Source of the DNA: an uncultured Lewinella sp.
GTDB lineage: Bacteria > Bacteroidota > Bacteroidia > Chitinophagales > Saprospiraceae
Direction of reading: 5' to 3'
Assembly: GCA_938021455.1 (NCBI GenBank)
Contig: CALIGP010000419.1
Span: forward strand, 1 to 9,618
DNA: 9,618 bases
Shown one piece after another: positions 1-7,418 of the stretch (position 1 is the stretch's first letter; each line of letters begins with the position of its first letter). The notes beneath the pieces were generated by a model that saw nothing but the letters and a program-made list of their open reading frames with translations, was not told the origin of the DNA and searched no databases. The position numbers and the translations under genes were made by a program.

Positions 1-106
1 AGGCGGATCGCGAATTTTATTTGGGGCTAATTTTTATAACCCTACCATTCTGCTGACCGTTTGTTTGAAATTGCGCGGATTTCTTGATTAGGACATTCTT
101 TTTTGC

Positions 107-868
107 CTAAAAAAAGAAGGCCTTAGCAATTGCGGCAATAATTACTACTATCAGCAGCCGATAGGCATAAAGCCCTGCCTTTGGATGCTGGGAGGCAAAG
201 CGGGCCGTTAGGTAACCACCCATCATTTGTCCGGCGGCCATTAATAAGCCGATGGGCCAGTCGATCAGGCCCCGCCAGGAAAAAATGGCGACGGCGATAA
301 GGGTGTAAGCCGTTACAACGAGTGCTTTAATGACATTAGCCTGAATGATCTCATAGCGAGCAACGAGCACCATAATGGCCAGAAAGAAAACCCCCATACC
401 CATCTGTATAAACCCGCCATAAATGCCGAGGGCAAAGTACAGCGGTATACTTACCCATTGTGGTAGGGTAGGGCGCCCTTGTGGAGCGACGAGCCAGCGT
501 TTCGGTTTAACGAGTACGACGACGAGCATGACAATGAGTAGGTAACGAAATACCGCACGGTAGGCCTCATTGGAGATGATCAGGCTCAGATAAATACCCA
601 GGACAGCGCCTAGCGTAGTGATGATAACCACACGCGTCATCTCTACCTTTTCTTCTTTCTTTACGGCAAGTCGCCCGGCCCGCTGAAAGCCCAGGCTGGC
701 GGCAAAGCCATTACCCAGTACCCCAACCCGGTTAGTACCATTGGCTACATTAGCGGGAAGACCGAGCAACTCCATTAAAATGGTCAACGTAATGGCAGAA
801 CCATTACCGGAAAGAGTATTGACCGCTCCGGCAAGGATGGCCCCGACAAGCGCGATGAGGTAGTACAT
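107..868 (-). CDS. TSUP (TauE/SafE, former DUF81) family membrane permease
   Basis: A 253-residue, very hydrophobic protein, with the two-repeat layout of the TSUP family, whose members move sulfite, sulfoacetate or other sulfur-containing or organic anions across the inner membrane. The first repeat starts at the N-terminus with a small-residue helix (about 2-32, including GAVNTLSGNGSAITL) and the family-typical NGTNR at 43-47. The second repeat begins near 143 with GIYGGFIQMGMGVFF (148-162) and N178/K181 in the matching place. A basic cytoplasmic loop (about 63-78) and a polar linker (121-137) separate the helices. Length is normal for the family and the ATG start gives an immediate membrane helix. 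It lies 5 nt downstream of the RDD gene, so translational coupling is likely. The substrate cannot be read from the sequence; no sulfur-metabolism gene is nearby. Family call is firm, function is not. Confidence 0.9.
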   Translation of the reverse strand: MYYLIALVGAILAGAVNTLSGNGSAITLTILMELLGLPANVANGTNRVGVLGNGFAASLGFQRAGRLAVKKEEKVEMTRVVIITTLGAVLGIYLSLIISNEAYRAVFRYLLIVMLVVVLVKPKRWLVAPQGRPTLPQWVSIPLYFALGIYGGFIQMGMGVFFLAIMVLVARYEIIQANVIKALVVTAYTLIAVAIFSWRGLIDWPIGLLMAAGQMMGGYLTARFASQHPKAGLYAYRLLIVVIIAAIAKAFFF

Positions 869-873
869 ATAGG

Positions 874-1608
874 CTATCGGGTGAGTACGATATAGTCAAG
901 CAGTAGCACCTGAAGAAATTTCTCAGGCGTGTGTTTGACTTCAGCTTTATCGATTTCCATTTGGTCCGCTAGGCGGATGGCCAACTGCCGCACGGCCTGT
1001 CTGTGAGCAGTATTTCCGTACTGCTGTGATCGGGCGAGTGTTTGCTTAACGATCATCATGTCTTCATCCGTGAATCGTTGCACGTTAGGGAACTCAGGTT
1101 CGTGATCGTCCCGGTTACGGATACCCATAATTTCTTCCAGGGTAAAAGCTGCGCTAACCGTTGATTGTATAACGGCCGTGCCAGCTACCATATCGCCAAG
1201 CCTTTGCTTGTGCCTTCCGCTGGAAATAAGTAAAACAGCAGGAATACCGGCTGAGAGAACGACATCGGGTAGGAGGAAAATAGCACGGGTAAGAAAATCT
1301 GCTGGTGTGGGGTCTTTGCCATCCAGGCGAATTACTTTGATGCCCACCACTTTTTTACCGATGGTTTGCCCGCGGTTGAACATCTCTATCAGGAAGTAGT
1401 AGAGAATAAAGGAAAAAAGCGGCCCGAAAGCGATCAGGACCATCTCGTCAATACCGGAGATCATATTGAGTAACAAAGCCGCCAATATCCAATAGACGAC
1501 AAGCATGAAAATCAGGTCAATAAAAAAACTACCTATCCGCGTCCCGGTTTTGGCCAGAGAATAGTCAATGCTAACGTTTTGGGTGGTTTGGATCGTGACG
1601 GATTCCAT
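874..1608 (-). CDS. RDD family membrane protein
   Basis: A 244-residue protein with an RDD domain in roughly residues 14-148. Visible marks are R24 and D31 in the first helix (RIGSFFID), the conserved stretch RGQTIGKKVVGIKV (79-92) after the second helix, R108 before the third helix, and KQRLGDMVAGTAVI (134-147) closing the domain. Three membrane helices are predicted near 27-48, 55-75 and 108-129. A hydrophilic tail of about 95 residues follows (150-244), rich in charged residues and probably cytoplasmic; this extension is longer than the bare domain. RDD proteins are poorly understood; some have been linked to ion transport or stress tolerance, which cannot be inferred here. It is the first gene of a likely two-gene operon with the TSUP permease and is divergent from the histidine kinase. 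The ATG start gives a short polar N-terminus before helix 1. Confidence 0.88.
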   Translation of the reverse strand: MESVTIQTTQNVSIDYSLAKTGTRIGSFFIDLIFMLVVYWILAALLLNMISGIDEMVLIAFGPLFSFILYYFLIEMFNRGQTIGKKVVGIKVIRLDGKDPTPADFLTRAIFLLPDVVLSAGIPAVLLISSGRHKQRLGDMVAGTAVIQSTVSAAFTLEEIMGIRNRDDHEPEFPNVQRFTDEDMMIVKQTLARSQQYGNTAHRQAVRQLAIRLADQMEIDKAEVKHTPEKFLQVLLLDYIVLTR

Positions 1609-1630
1609 GTCGGCAAGGTAAGGCTGTTTT

Positions 1631-1658
1631 TTAGAATACTCCTTCTAAGTAGGCTTAG
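1631..1658. promoter_or_regulatory. Two overlapping inverted repeats in the divergent intergenic region, possible operator
   Basis: TTAGAA (1631-1636) and TTCTAA (1643-1648) form a 6-bp inverted repeat with a 6-nt spacer. Overlapping it, CTAAG (1645-1649) and CTTAG (1654-1658) form a 5-bp inverted repeat with a 4-nt spacer. They lie 23 nt upstream of the RDD start codon on one side and end two bases before a TACATTTG box on the other. This is where a regulator controlling either divergent unit could bind. The repeats are short and could be chance; no known operator is recognised. Confidence 0.25.
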
Positions 1659-1660
1659 TG

Positions 1661-1668
1661 TACATTTG
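1661..1668 (+). promoter_or_regulatory. Candidate Bacteroidota -7 promoter box upstream of the two-component operon
   Basis: TACATTTG matches the Bacteroidota primary-sigma -7 consensus TAnnTTTG at every specified base. It would give a leader of about 160 nt before the kinase start at 1835. No good TTG/TTTG element is seen at the expected upstream distance, so this is a candidate only. Confidence 0.3.
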
Positions 1669-1834
1669 GCTATACAAACATTGGCTTAACAAAAGCCCAT
1701 GAGGCGGGAGAACCGTTACCAATCCTTTAAACTTATCTCGTTTTTCGCACTATTTTATCCGGGAAGGCGTAATATGTAGCCTCGCAAGCGTAACTCTTCT
1801 GGAGAAACGAAGATCAGCGAAGCTAAAAGAACCC

Positions 1835-3259
1835 ATGAGTCAAAAAACCATATACCTCATCATAGGCCTGATCGTTACTGCCGTTTTGGGGGTGATTCTC
1901 CTGCAACTGGATATGATCCGTACGGGTATGGAGGTAAATGAGCAGCGCTATGATGAAGCTGTTCAGGATGCCCTGAAGAATGCCGCCCGGGAGCTGGAAC
2001 AGCAGGAAGCCTCAGAAATTAATTTGCAGACGAATGGGTTTAACTCTTCGGAGTCAGCCATCAATTTAGGACCAGGTAAATTTACCCGGGATATACAGCG
2101 GTCCAAATTACTGGGTAATAACGGTATCCTTATTCCTGAGCCCTACTCTTACCGACTGCGCCTGCAGAACCAGTACAGCAATAAAGATCTGGTGGAAAGG
2201 GTGGACCGTAGCAGCCTGGAGAAAAAGCTCTTGAACGAAATTGAAAATGCTAATCTAGAAGGGGCGCTCGAATACGGTGTGTACGACAACCGCAAAAAAG
2301 AATTCATCATCCGTAATGGCCGCCGGCTTTCAGAAATTGGCGCAGATACCTCTCGTCACCTGGATTTGCTACATAGTAGCTTCCGGGTCTCTCTTTTTGC
2401 CGGTGAGGTGGACACCCCCGGCTACCTAATGGCCTACAGCCCACAGAAGAAAACGGTCATCTTCAACTCCATCTGGTATAACCTGGTGGCTAGCCTGCTC
2501 TTTGTAGGTATTATTCTGGGATGTTTCATTTATACTATTTACGTTATTCTGTTCCAGAAGAAGTTATCCGAGATGAAGACCGACTTTATCAACAACATGA
2601 CGCATGAATTCAAAACGCCGATTGCGACCATCTCACTAGCCACGGACAGCATCGTCAGCCCTCGCGTATCGGGTGACCCCGAAAAGGTGAAACGCTTCGC
2701 GCGTATCATTAAGCAGGAAAATAAGCGGATGAATGACCAGGTCGAGAAAGTCTTGCAGATGGCAAAACTCGATAAATCTAAGCTTAACCTAAATCTCACG
2801 GCTGTAGACCTGAATGACGTCGTTACGGATGCTGCTGTTTACATCTCTTTGCAGGTAGAACCCCGGGGTGGGTCGGTAGAAACCGACCTTCAGGCGGAGC
2901 CCGCTATTGTAGAAGGAGACATGACGCACTTGTCCAGTTTGGTCAATAATTTGCTGGACAACGCCAACAAATATTCCCCTGATGCGCCAAAAATCATTGT
3001 GTCCACACGCAATGTTAGTAAGGGTGTAGAGGTTACAGTAACGGATCATGGTCTCGGAATGACCCGTGAGGCGCGAAAAAACATTTTTGATCGTTTCTAT
3101 CGTGTGCATACCGGAGATCGACATGACGTGAAGGGTTTTGGCCTGGGCTTGTCCTATGTGAAAACCATTACGGAAGTCCACAACGGAACCATCAATGTAA
3201 AAAGTGAATTAGGCAAGGGCAGCAGTTTCATCGTTACTTTCCCCTATCGCCAGGATTAA
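1835..3259 (+). CDS. Membrane sensor histidine kinase (HisKA/HATPase_c), RprX-like
   Basis: A 474-residue kinase of the inner membrane. Helix 1 lies near residues 5-25, a periplasmic sensor region of about 185 residues follows (30-214), then helix 2 (about 216-240), leading directly into the dimerisation domain without a separate HAMP domain. The H box HEFKTP puts the phosphorylated histidine at H257. The ATP-binding domain shows the N box NLLDNANKYS (N372, N376), the G1 box DHGLGM (D404, G406, G408), the F box FDRFYR (418-423) and the G2 box GFGLGLS (434-440), so it should be catalytically competent. The sensor region matches no domain I recognise; its start (35-60) looks helical and charged. 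It pairs with the response regulator that starts 34 nt after its stop. Overall layout resembles the RprX/RprY pair of Bacteroides; the signal it senses is unknown. Confidence 0.93.
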   Translation: MSQKTIYLIIGLIVTAVLGVILLQLDMIRTGMEVNEQRYDEAVQDALKNAARELEQQEASEINLQTNGFNSSESAINLGPGKFTRDIQRSKLLGNNGILIPEPYSYRLRLQNQYSNKDLVERVDRSSLEKKLLNEIENANLEGALEYGVYDNRKKEFIIRNGRRLSEIGADTSRHLDLLHSSFRVSLFAGEVDTPGYLMAYSPQKKTVIFNSIWYNLVASLLFVGIILGCFIYTIYVILFQKKLSEMKTDFINNMTHEFKTPIATISLATDSIVSPRVSGDPEKVKRFARIIKQENKRMNDQVEKVLQMAKLDKSKLNLNLTAVDLNDVVTDAAVYISLQVEPRGGSVETDLQAEPAIVEGDMTHLSSLVNNLLDNANKYSPDAPKIIVSTRNVSKGVEVTVTDHGLGMTREARKNIFDRFYRVHTGDRHDVKGFGLGLSYVKTITEVHNGTINVKSELGKGSSFIVTFPYRQD

Positions 3260-3293
3260 ATAACCCGTACACGACAAAAAAAACCGACCCACC

Positions 3294-4037
3294 ATGAGCG
3301 AAGCTACCCAGGCAGTTGCCCCCAAAATTTTGCTGGTCGAAGACGATCAGAATTTCGGAGATGTTCTCCGTTCTTTCCTTGAAGTCCATGATTACGATGT
3401 CACCCTGGCTACCGACGGCCTGGCTGGTTTCGAAGCCTACCGTCAGGGCAAATGGGATGTTTGCATCTTTGACGTAATGATGCCGCGCCTTAGTGGCTTT
3501 GAGCTGGCCAAAAAGGTTAGAGAGAGCGATAAGCAGACGCCGATCATTTTCCTTACGGCTAAGGCCATGAAGGACGACATCCTCAACGGGTTCCAAATCG
3601 GGGCAGATGACTACATCACAAAGCCCTTCAATAGCGAAGAACTGTTGGCCCGGATGAACGTGATCCTTCGCCGTAGCCAAGTGCCTGCAGACCCCAAGGA
3701 AGAGCAAACAGACTTCGAATTTGGGCAATTCCATTTCAACTTCCCGCTTCGTATTCTCACGCATACAAATGAGAAGGGAGAGAAAGGAAAGGAGAAGCTT
3801 AGTCCAAAAGAAGCACAACTTCTTCGCCTTTTTGCCATTAATAAGAACAACATTCTTAGTCGAAGTGAGGCGTTGACTAAAATTTGGGGAGAAGACAACT
3901 ACTTCACCGCCAGATCAATGGACGTTTTTGTAACCAAACTGAGAAAGTACGTTAAGCCAGACGAGAATATCGAAATCGTCAATATTCACGGCAACGGTTT
4001 TCAGCTTCTCGTTCGTAGCGAGATGGAAGAAAATTAA
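3294..4037 (+). CDS. OmpR/PhoB-type response regulator, RprY-like
   Basis: A 247-residue DNA-binding regulator. The receiver domain (about 10-128) has the acidic pocket E16/D17, the phosphate-accepting D60 in CIFDVMMP, T88 and K110 in the usual positions. The winged-helix effector domain covers about 138-240, with LSPKEAQLLRLF, the recognition-helix region ARSMDVFVTKLRKYV (206-220), and the C-terminal hairpin IEIVNIHGNGFQLLV (226-240). The linker (129-140) and the effector-domain start are rich in charged residues, with a KGEKGKEK stretch at 161-168. All key residues are present, so phosphotransfer from the adjacent kinase is expected. It is co-transcribed with the kinase, judging by the 34-nt gap and no terminator between them. 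Target genes are not evident; the cell-wall carboxypeptidase immediately downstream lies beyond a terminator, so it need not be in the same transcript. Confidence 0.95.
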   Translation: MSEATQAVAPKILLVEDDQNFGDVLRSFLEVHDYDVTLATDGLAGFEAYRQGKWDVCIFDVMMPRLSGFELAKKVRESDKQTPIIFLTAKAMKDDILNGFQIGADDYITKPFNSEELLARMNVILRRSQVPADPKEEQTDFEFGQFHFNFPLRILTHTNEKGEKGKEKLSPKEAQLLRLFAINKNNILSRSEALTKIWGEDNYFTARSMDVFVTKLRKYVKPDENIEIVNIHGNGFQLLVRSEMEEN

Positions 4038-4099
4038 ACCGATGGTTAAACACAGATCATAAAAGTCTTGTTTCTGTCCCTTACTGAGTGAAAATTCTT

Positions 4100-4107
4100 T
4101 ACATTTG
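4100..4107 (+). promoter_or_regulatory. Candidate Bacteroidota -7 promoter box between response regulator and terminator
   Basis: TACATTTG is an exact match to TAnnTTTG and lies 63 nt after the regulator stop codon. Transcription from it would begin near 4113-4115 and run straight into the terminator ending at 4208. The upstream -33 element is not convincing. Confidence 0.35.
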
Positions 4108-4113
4108 GACTTC

Positions 4114-4208
4114 AATCAAGAAAAAAGCATCTTACACGATGCACAAGAATTTTAGTTTTTGGGATTATGATTTATGGGCCGTCTCGACACTATCGGGACG
4201 GCTTTTTT
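4114..4208 (+). ncRNA. Possible small RNA or terminated leader, about 95 nt
   Basis: The interval between a full-match -7 box (4100-4107) and a strong intrinsic terminator (4178-4208) holds no convincing reading frame. It contains a small 5' hairpin, GCATC (4127-4131) with GATGC (4138-4142) around a 6-nt loop, then an A/U-rich unpaired linker, then the terminator hairpin. That layout fits a small RNA, or an early-terminated leader in front of the carboxypeptidase gene. The start position is estimated from the promoter box. No RNA family is recognised, and the simpler explanation is a long 3' UTR of the regulator gene. Confidence 0.22.
4178..4208 (+). terminator. Strong intrinsic transcription terminator
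   Basis: GCCGTCTCG (4178-4186) pairs with CGGGACGGC (4194-4202) over 9 bp, with one G-U wobble and a 7-nt loop (acactat), and is followed at once by six T residues (4203-4208). This is a textbook intrinsic terminator on the plus strand. There is no T tract on the other strand. It ends either the kinase-regulator transcript, 141 nt after the regulator stop, or a short RNA starting near 4114. It overlaps the longest possible reading frame of the next gene, which argues against that gene starting at 4167. Confidence 0.88.
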
Positions 4209-5702
4209 ATGCCACCAATTCTAATGATCCAATACCGTTTGATTACCGCCAGTAAAAAGAGCCTCTATGGGCGCCCCGTCATCCGCTACTTCCAAACGAT
4301 AGCTTTGGGAGATTTCAGGCTCGTAGTGCCCGTTAGCCTAAGCTCCCTAGTGCTCCGGATTGCTTTTCTGCTGCTGATTAGTTTGTGCTGGGCGCGGCCG
4401 CAGGTGCAGGGGCAAATCGACTTGAATGCCCGTTCTCACCGGCAATTACAAGAACTCGTCGAATTCAATGAAGTATTCGGGCAAGGACATACGGGGTTCT
4501 GCCTCTATGATGTTGACTACCAAACTTTTCTACACGGTTATAACGCCGATCGTCTTTTCGTGCCGGCCAGTAACGTAAAGCTGCTCACCTTTTATCTGGC
4601 TAATCGCCTCCTGGGGCATCGAACTCCCGCGATCTTCTATCAGGAGTATCCTGACCGGATCGAGGCCTGGGGCAGCGGCTACCCGCTGACCTTACACCCC
4701 GCCTTCACCGGCTACGATGAGCTGGCCCCCTGGCTATTGAACCAACGGAAACCATTGGTTTTGAATTTCCCCCCAGGAGATGAATCTGTTGCCCGCTACG
4801 GCCCTGGCTGGAGTTGGGACGACTACAATGACAGCTACGTCTACGAGCGTTCTGCATTCCCGCTTTATGGTAATCGTCTTTTCCTCGACCTTTCGGTTAC
4901 GGATGCTGAAGGCCGGCAGTCATTACTGGGTGCGCCGCTCTCTATCGCTGGCGCCATGCGCCAGCTGCCTGCTCAGGAGGCCCGCATCCGCCGCTCTGAG
5001 TTCGGGAACGACTTTACGGTTGGTCCCGAGTTTTATGAGTCAGACCGTTTTCCCATTGAACGCCCGCTGCACCTCTCGCCTTTTCTCTTGAGTAACGAGC
5101 TTTCTGCTGCCTACCCTGCACTGCGGGTTAGCAGTGGCCAAAAAAGCTATCCGCCAGCATCTACACTTAACGTACTAGAGGCTTCTTTGCCAGATACCGT
5201 CTTCCGCCGATTACTCCAGGACAGTGATAATTTTTTGGGCGAGCAACTGCTGCTACAAGCTGCAGCGAGTCGGTACACTCAACCTGATGTAGAGGCCGTT
5301 ATTGCTTTCGCTCAAGACACCTTACTACCGGCTATTGGGGTCGAAAATATCCGTTGGGTAGATGGTAGCGGATTAAGCCGTTACAACCTGCTTACTCCCC
5401 GACACATGGCTCGCGTAGTGATGGCGCTCGACCAGGAAGTGGGCCGTGACCGACTAATTTCACTCCTCTCCGAAGGCGGAGTCTCCGGCACTTTGGCTAG
5501 CCGCTTTGACAACAAGCCTGAGGCTTATATATGGGCAAAGACGGGCTCTCTTTCCGGCGTTGTTTGCGTCAGTGGCCTCCTGAAAACAGAAAGAGGAAAG
5601 TGGTTGGCCTTCAGCTTTATGCACAACAACTTTGTAGGCAGTAACCGAAGCTACTACGACGAAATGCAGAAGACCTTGAGCTGGTGCTACGAAAATCTGT
5701 AA
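4209..5702 (+). CDS. dacB: D-alanyl-D-alanine carboxypeptidase/endopeptidase, PBP4 type (peptidase S13)
   Basis: A periplasmic penicillin-binding protein that trims D-alanine from, or cuts cross-links in, peptidoglycan. Counting from the ATG at 4209, the catalytic set is SNVK (S121, K124), SDN (S339-N341) and KTG (K444-G446). Family stretches GPGWSWDD (198-205) and DGSGLSRYN (385-393) are also present. A signal-peptide core, IAFLLLISLCWA, is at residues 51-62. The start is uncertain. The reading frame extends to an ATG at 4167, but the terminator at 4178-4208 would then be inside the gene. ATG 4209 is the first start clear of it, yet leaves about 50 residues before the signal core. GTG 4350 would give a normal signal peptide beginning MLRIAFLLL. 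From the signal core onward, length is close to other S13 enzymes. No accessory or regulatory domain is apparent. The function call is secure; the N-terminus is not. Confidence 0.92.
   Translation: MPPILMIQYRLITASKKSLYGRPVIRYFQTIALGDFRLVVPVSLSSLVLRIAFLLLISLCWARPQVQGQIDLNARSHRQLQELVEFNEVFGQGHTGFCLYDVDYQTFLHGYNADRLFVPASNVKLLTFYLANRLLGHRTPAIFYQEYPDRIEAWGSGYPLTLHPAFTGYDELAPWLLNQRKPLVLNFPPGDESVARYGPGWSWDDYNDSYVYERSAFPLYGNRLFLDLSVTDAEGRQSLLGAPLSIAGAMRQLPAQEARIRRSEFGNDFTVGPEFYESDRFPIERPLHLSPFLLSNELSAAYPALRVSSGQKSYPPASTLNVLEASLPDTVFRRLLQDSDNFLGEQLLLQAAASRYTQPDVEAVIAFAQDTLLPAIGVENIRWVDGSGLSRYNLLTPRHMARVVMALDQEVGRDRLISLLSEGGVSGTLASRFDNKPEAYIWAKTGSLSGVVCVSGLLKTERGKWLAFSFMHNNFVGSNRSYYDEMQKTLSWCYENL
4300..4307 (+). 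promoter_or_regulatory. Candidate -7 promoter box for the carboxypeptidase gene
   Basis: TAGCTTTG matches TAnnTTTG fully and lies after the terminator. A transcript starting near 4313 would leave a leader of roughly 35 nt before the GTG at 4350, the start that yields the best signal peptide. No clear -33 element is seen. If this box is used, the gene must start downstream of it. Confidence 0.3.
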
Positions 5703-7418
5703 TTAGATCGTCCCGTCTCGTTTCATTTCCTTGTCCAGATAATCTACCGCCCTCGCCGTGAAGGCCATGTAAGTGATGGAAGGGTTCTGCGTGCCGGCGC
5801 TGGTCATGAAGGAGCCATCAGTGACAAACACATTTGGTACGGCGTGTACCTGGTTCCATTTGTTCAGAACGCTTGTTTTGGGGTCGCGCCCCATGCGGGC
5901 GGTGCCCATCTCGTGAATGGCGGCTCCGGGCGCAGTAGGTTCGTTATGTACTTGTACGTTTTCGCAACCCGCGGCGAGTAGCATTTCTTCCAGGCAGTTC
6001 ACTCCGTCTATACGCAGCTTACGTTCGTTTTCCTTTAGGCCAGCGTCGAATACCAGCGTAGGGATTCCGTATTTGTCTTTCTTCGTTTCGTGGAAGTAGA
6101 AACGATTCTCATGGTAGGGAAGTAGCTCTCCGAAGCAAGTGGCACGGATGGTCCAGTCACCAGGGCTGGTAATGGCTTCTTTGAAGCCGGCGCCAAGAGG
6201 AGCATTTAGTTGAAGACCTCGCCCAGCACCTCCCTGATAGCCGAAGCCACGGATATAATCTGTGCGTTCTGTAGCCTTGTCGATATTCCGGAAACGAGGA
6301 ATGTAGAAGCCGCCGTTGGGCTTTCGGCCACTGAAGTACTTGTCTTTATGCCCAGTGTAAGTGCCGCTGCCGCCCATGCCGTAGTGATGGTCCATGATGT
6401 TATGGCCAAGCTCACCACTGTCATTCCCCAGCCCGTCCGCGAAGCGCTCTGACTTGCTATTCATCAAAATGGCCGTAGAGCCAATGGTACTAGCGTTGAG
6501 GAAAACAATTCTGGCGAAGTACTCTCTGGTCTCCATTGTCTCCGCGTCAATAACGTTTACGCCGGTAGCCCGCTGTGTTTTATCGTCGTAGATAACGGAG
6601 TGTACAATGCTATTAGCCATTAGCGTCAGATTGCCCGTGTCGTTAGCGACGGGTATAGTGGACGACAGGCTACTAAAGTAACCTCCATAGGGGCAGCCGC
6701 GCCAGCAACGATTACGGGCCTGGCACTCACCACGGGTGCCGTGGTGAAGTTCGGGGATGTATTTGGTCAGGTTGGCCGTTCTCCCGGGCGTAATGCGTCG
6801 TACGGGCCATTTAGCCTCGACCGATTGCTTGAAGTGGTCTTCAACACAGTTGAGGTCGAAAGGAGGCAAAAATTCGCCATCTGGCACGTGGGCCAAGCCT
6901 TCCTTTTTCCCCTGAACACCCACAAATTTTTCGGCGTAAGTGTACCAGGGGGCAATGTCTTTATAGCGAACGGGCCAGTCAACGGCTACGCCGTCTTTCA
7001 TGTTGGCCTCAAAATCCAGATCACTCCAGCGGTAGCAGTGCCGGCCCCACATGATGGAGCGTCCGCCAACGTGTTCGCCACGGATCCAGTCGAATCGTTG
7101 GTCTTCTTCATACTCGCGCTCGTCGTCTTTGGCAATCCAGTGCTTATTGTCCTGGTTTACCCACCAATGGAGGCGGTTCTGCTTGTAATAGTGAGCAGCG
7201 ATTTCCTCACGGGGGACTTTGTTCTGAAACTCAAGATCCCAGGTGTCGAGATTAGCCGTCGGGTATTCCCCGTGCTTTACCATCCGCCCCCGTTCCAGCA
7301 TGAGCACTTTATAGCCTTTTCGGCAGAGTTCCATGGCGGCATAACCGCCGCTGATACCGGAACCAACGACGATGGCGTCGTAGGTTACTTCGTCCTTACC
7401 TTGAGAATTGAATTTCAT
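5703..7418 (-). CDS. GMC-type FAD dehydrogenase, catalytic subunit of a gluconate/glucose-dehydrogenase-like complex
   Basis: A 571-residue flavoenzyme expected to oxidise a sugar, sugar acid or glycoside hydroxyl. The FAD fold opens with VVGSGISGG (17-25) and LERG (41-44); GGRSIMWG (118-125) is the flavin-contact region. C232, C238 and C242 (C-x5-C-x3-C) match the spacing of the 3Fe-4S ligands described for the bacterial FAD-glucose dehydrogenase alpha subunit. The C-terminal GMC part carries H502 (HEMGTARMG) and N545 (GTQNPSITYM), the usual catalytic His/Asn pair. There is no signal peptide, so export, if it occurs, must be on a partner; a fitting small subunit is encoded upstream at 8970-9611. 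The PLP-enzyme gene separates the two. No cytochrome c subunit is in the window. Its stop codon touches the carboxypeptidase stop. The substrate is not deducible; 3-keto-sugar-forming enzymes belong to the same group. Confidence 0.92.
   Translation of the reverse strand: MKFNSQGKDEVTYDAIVVGSGISGGYAAMELCRKGYKVLMLERGRMVKHGEYPTANLDTWDLEFQNKVPREEIAAHYYKQNRLHWWVNQDNKHWIAKDDEREYEEDQRFDWIRGEHVGGRSIMWGRHCYRWSDLDFEANMKDGVAVDWPVRYKDIAPWYTYAEKFVGVQGKKEGLAHVPDGEFLPPFDLNCVEDHFKQSVEAKWPVRRITPGRTANLTKYIPELHHGTRGECQARNRCWRGCPYGGYFSSLSSTIPVANDTGNLTLMANSIVHSVIYDDKTQRATGVNVIDAETMETREYFARIVFLNASTIGSTAILMNSKSERFADGLGNDSGELGHNIMDHHYGMGGSGTYTGHKDKYFSGRKPNGGFYIPRFRNIDKATERTDYIRGFGYQGGAGRGLQLNAPLGAGFKEAITSPGDWTIRATCFGELLPYHENRFYFHETKKDKYGIPTLVFDAGLKENERKLRIDGVNCLEEMLLAAGCENVQVHNEPTAPGAAIHEMGTARMGRDPKTSVLNKWNQVHAVPNVFVTDGSFMTSAGTQNPSITYMAFTARAVDYLDKEMKRDGTI

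Noticed and set aside
1..30. A possible tail of a plus-strand gene ending in TAA at 28-30
   Set aside because: Only nine codons are visible, with no recognisable motif, and other frames are equally open.
96..118. A/T-rich inverted repeat TTCTTTTTT / AAAAAAGAA at the TSUP gene end, considered as a terminator
   Set aside because: The stem is almost all A-T with a 5-nt loop and overlaps the stop codon; it is too weak to call as a terminator.
1682..1697. GG-N10-GC spacing suggesting a sigma-54 promoter
   Set aside because: Only the two core dinucleotides fit; the TTGC half is AAGC, and no activator gene or site is present.
2789..3181. A 130-codon minus-strand frame in the kinase ATP-binding region
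   Set aside because: It runs opposite the N, G1, F and G2 boxes of the kinase; there is no independent support for it.
1816..3306. The 10-mer agcgaagcta occurring just before the kinase start (1816-1825) and at the regulator start (3297-3306)
   Set aside because: One copy is coding and one is leader, with no similarity around them; it is probably chance.
3234..3818. A 194-codon minus-strand frame over the response regulator
   Set aside because: It is antisense to an intact receiver/winged-helix gene, and its translation resembles no known protein.
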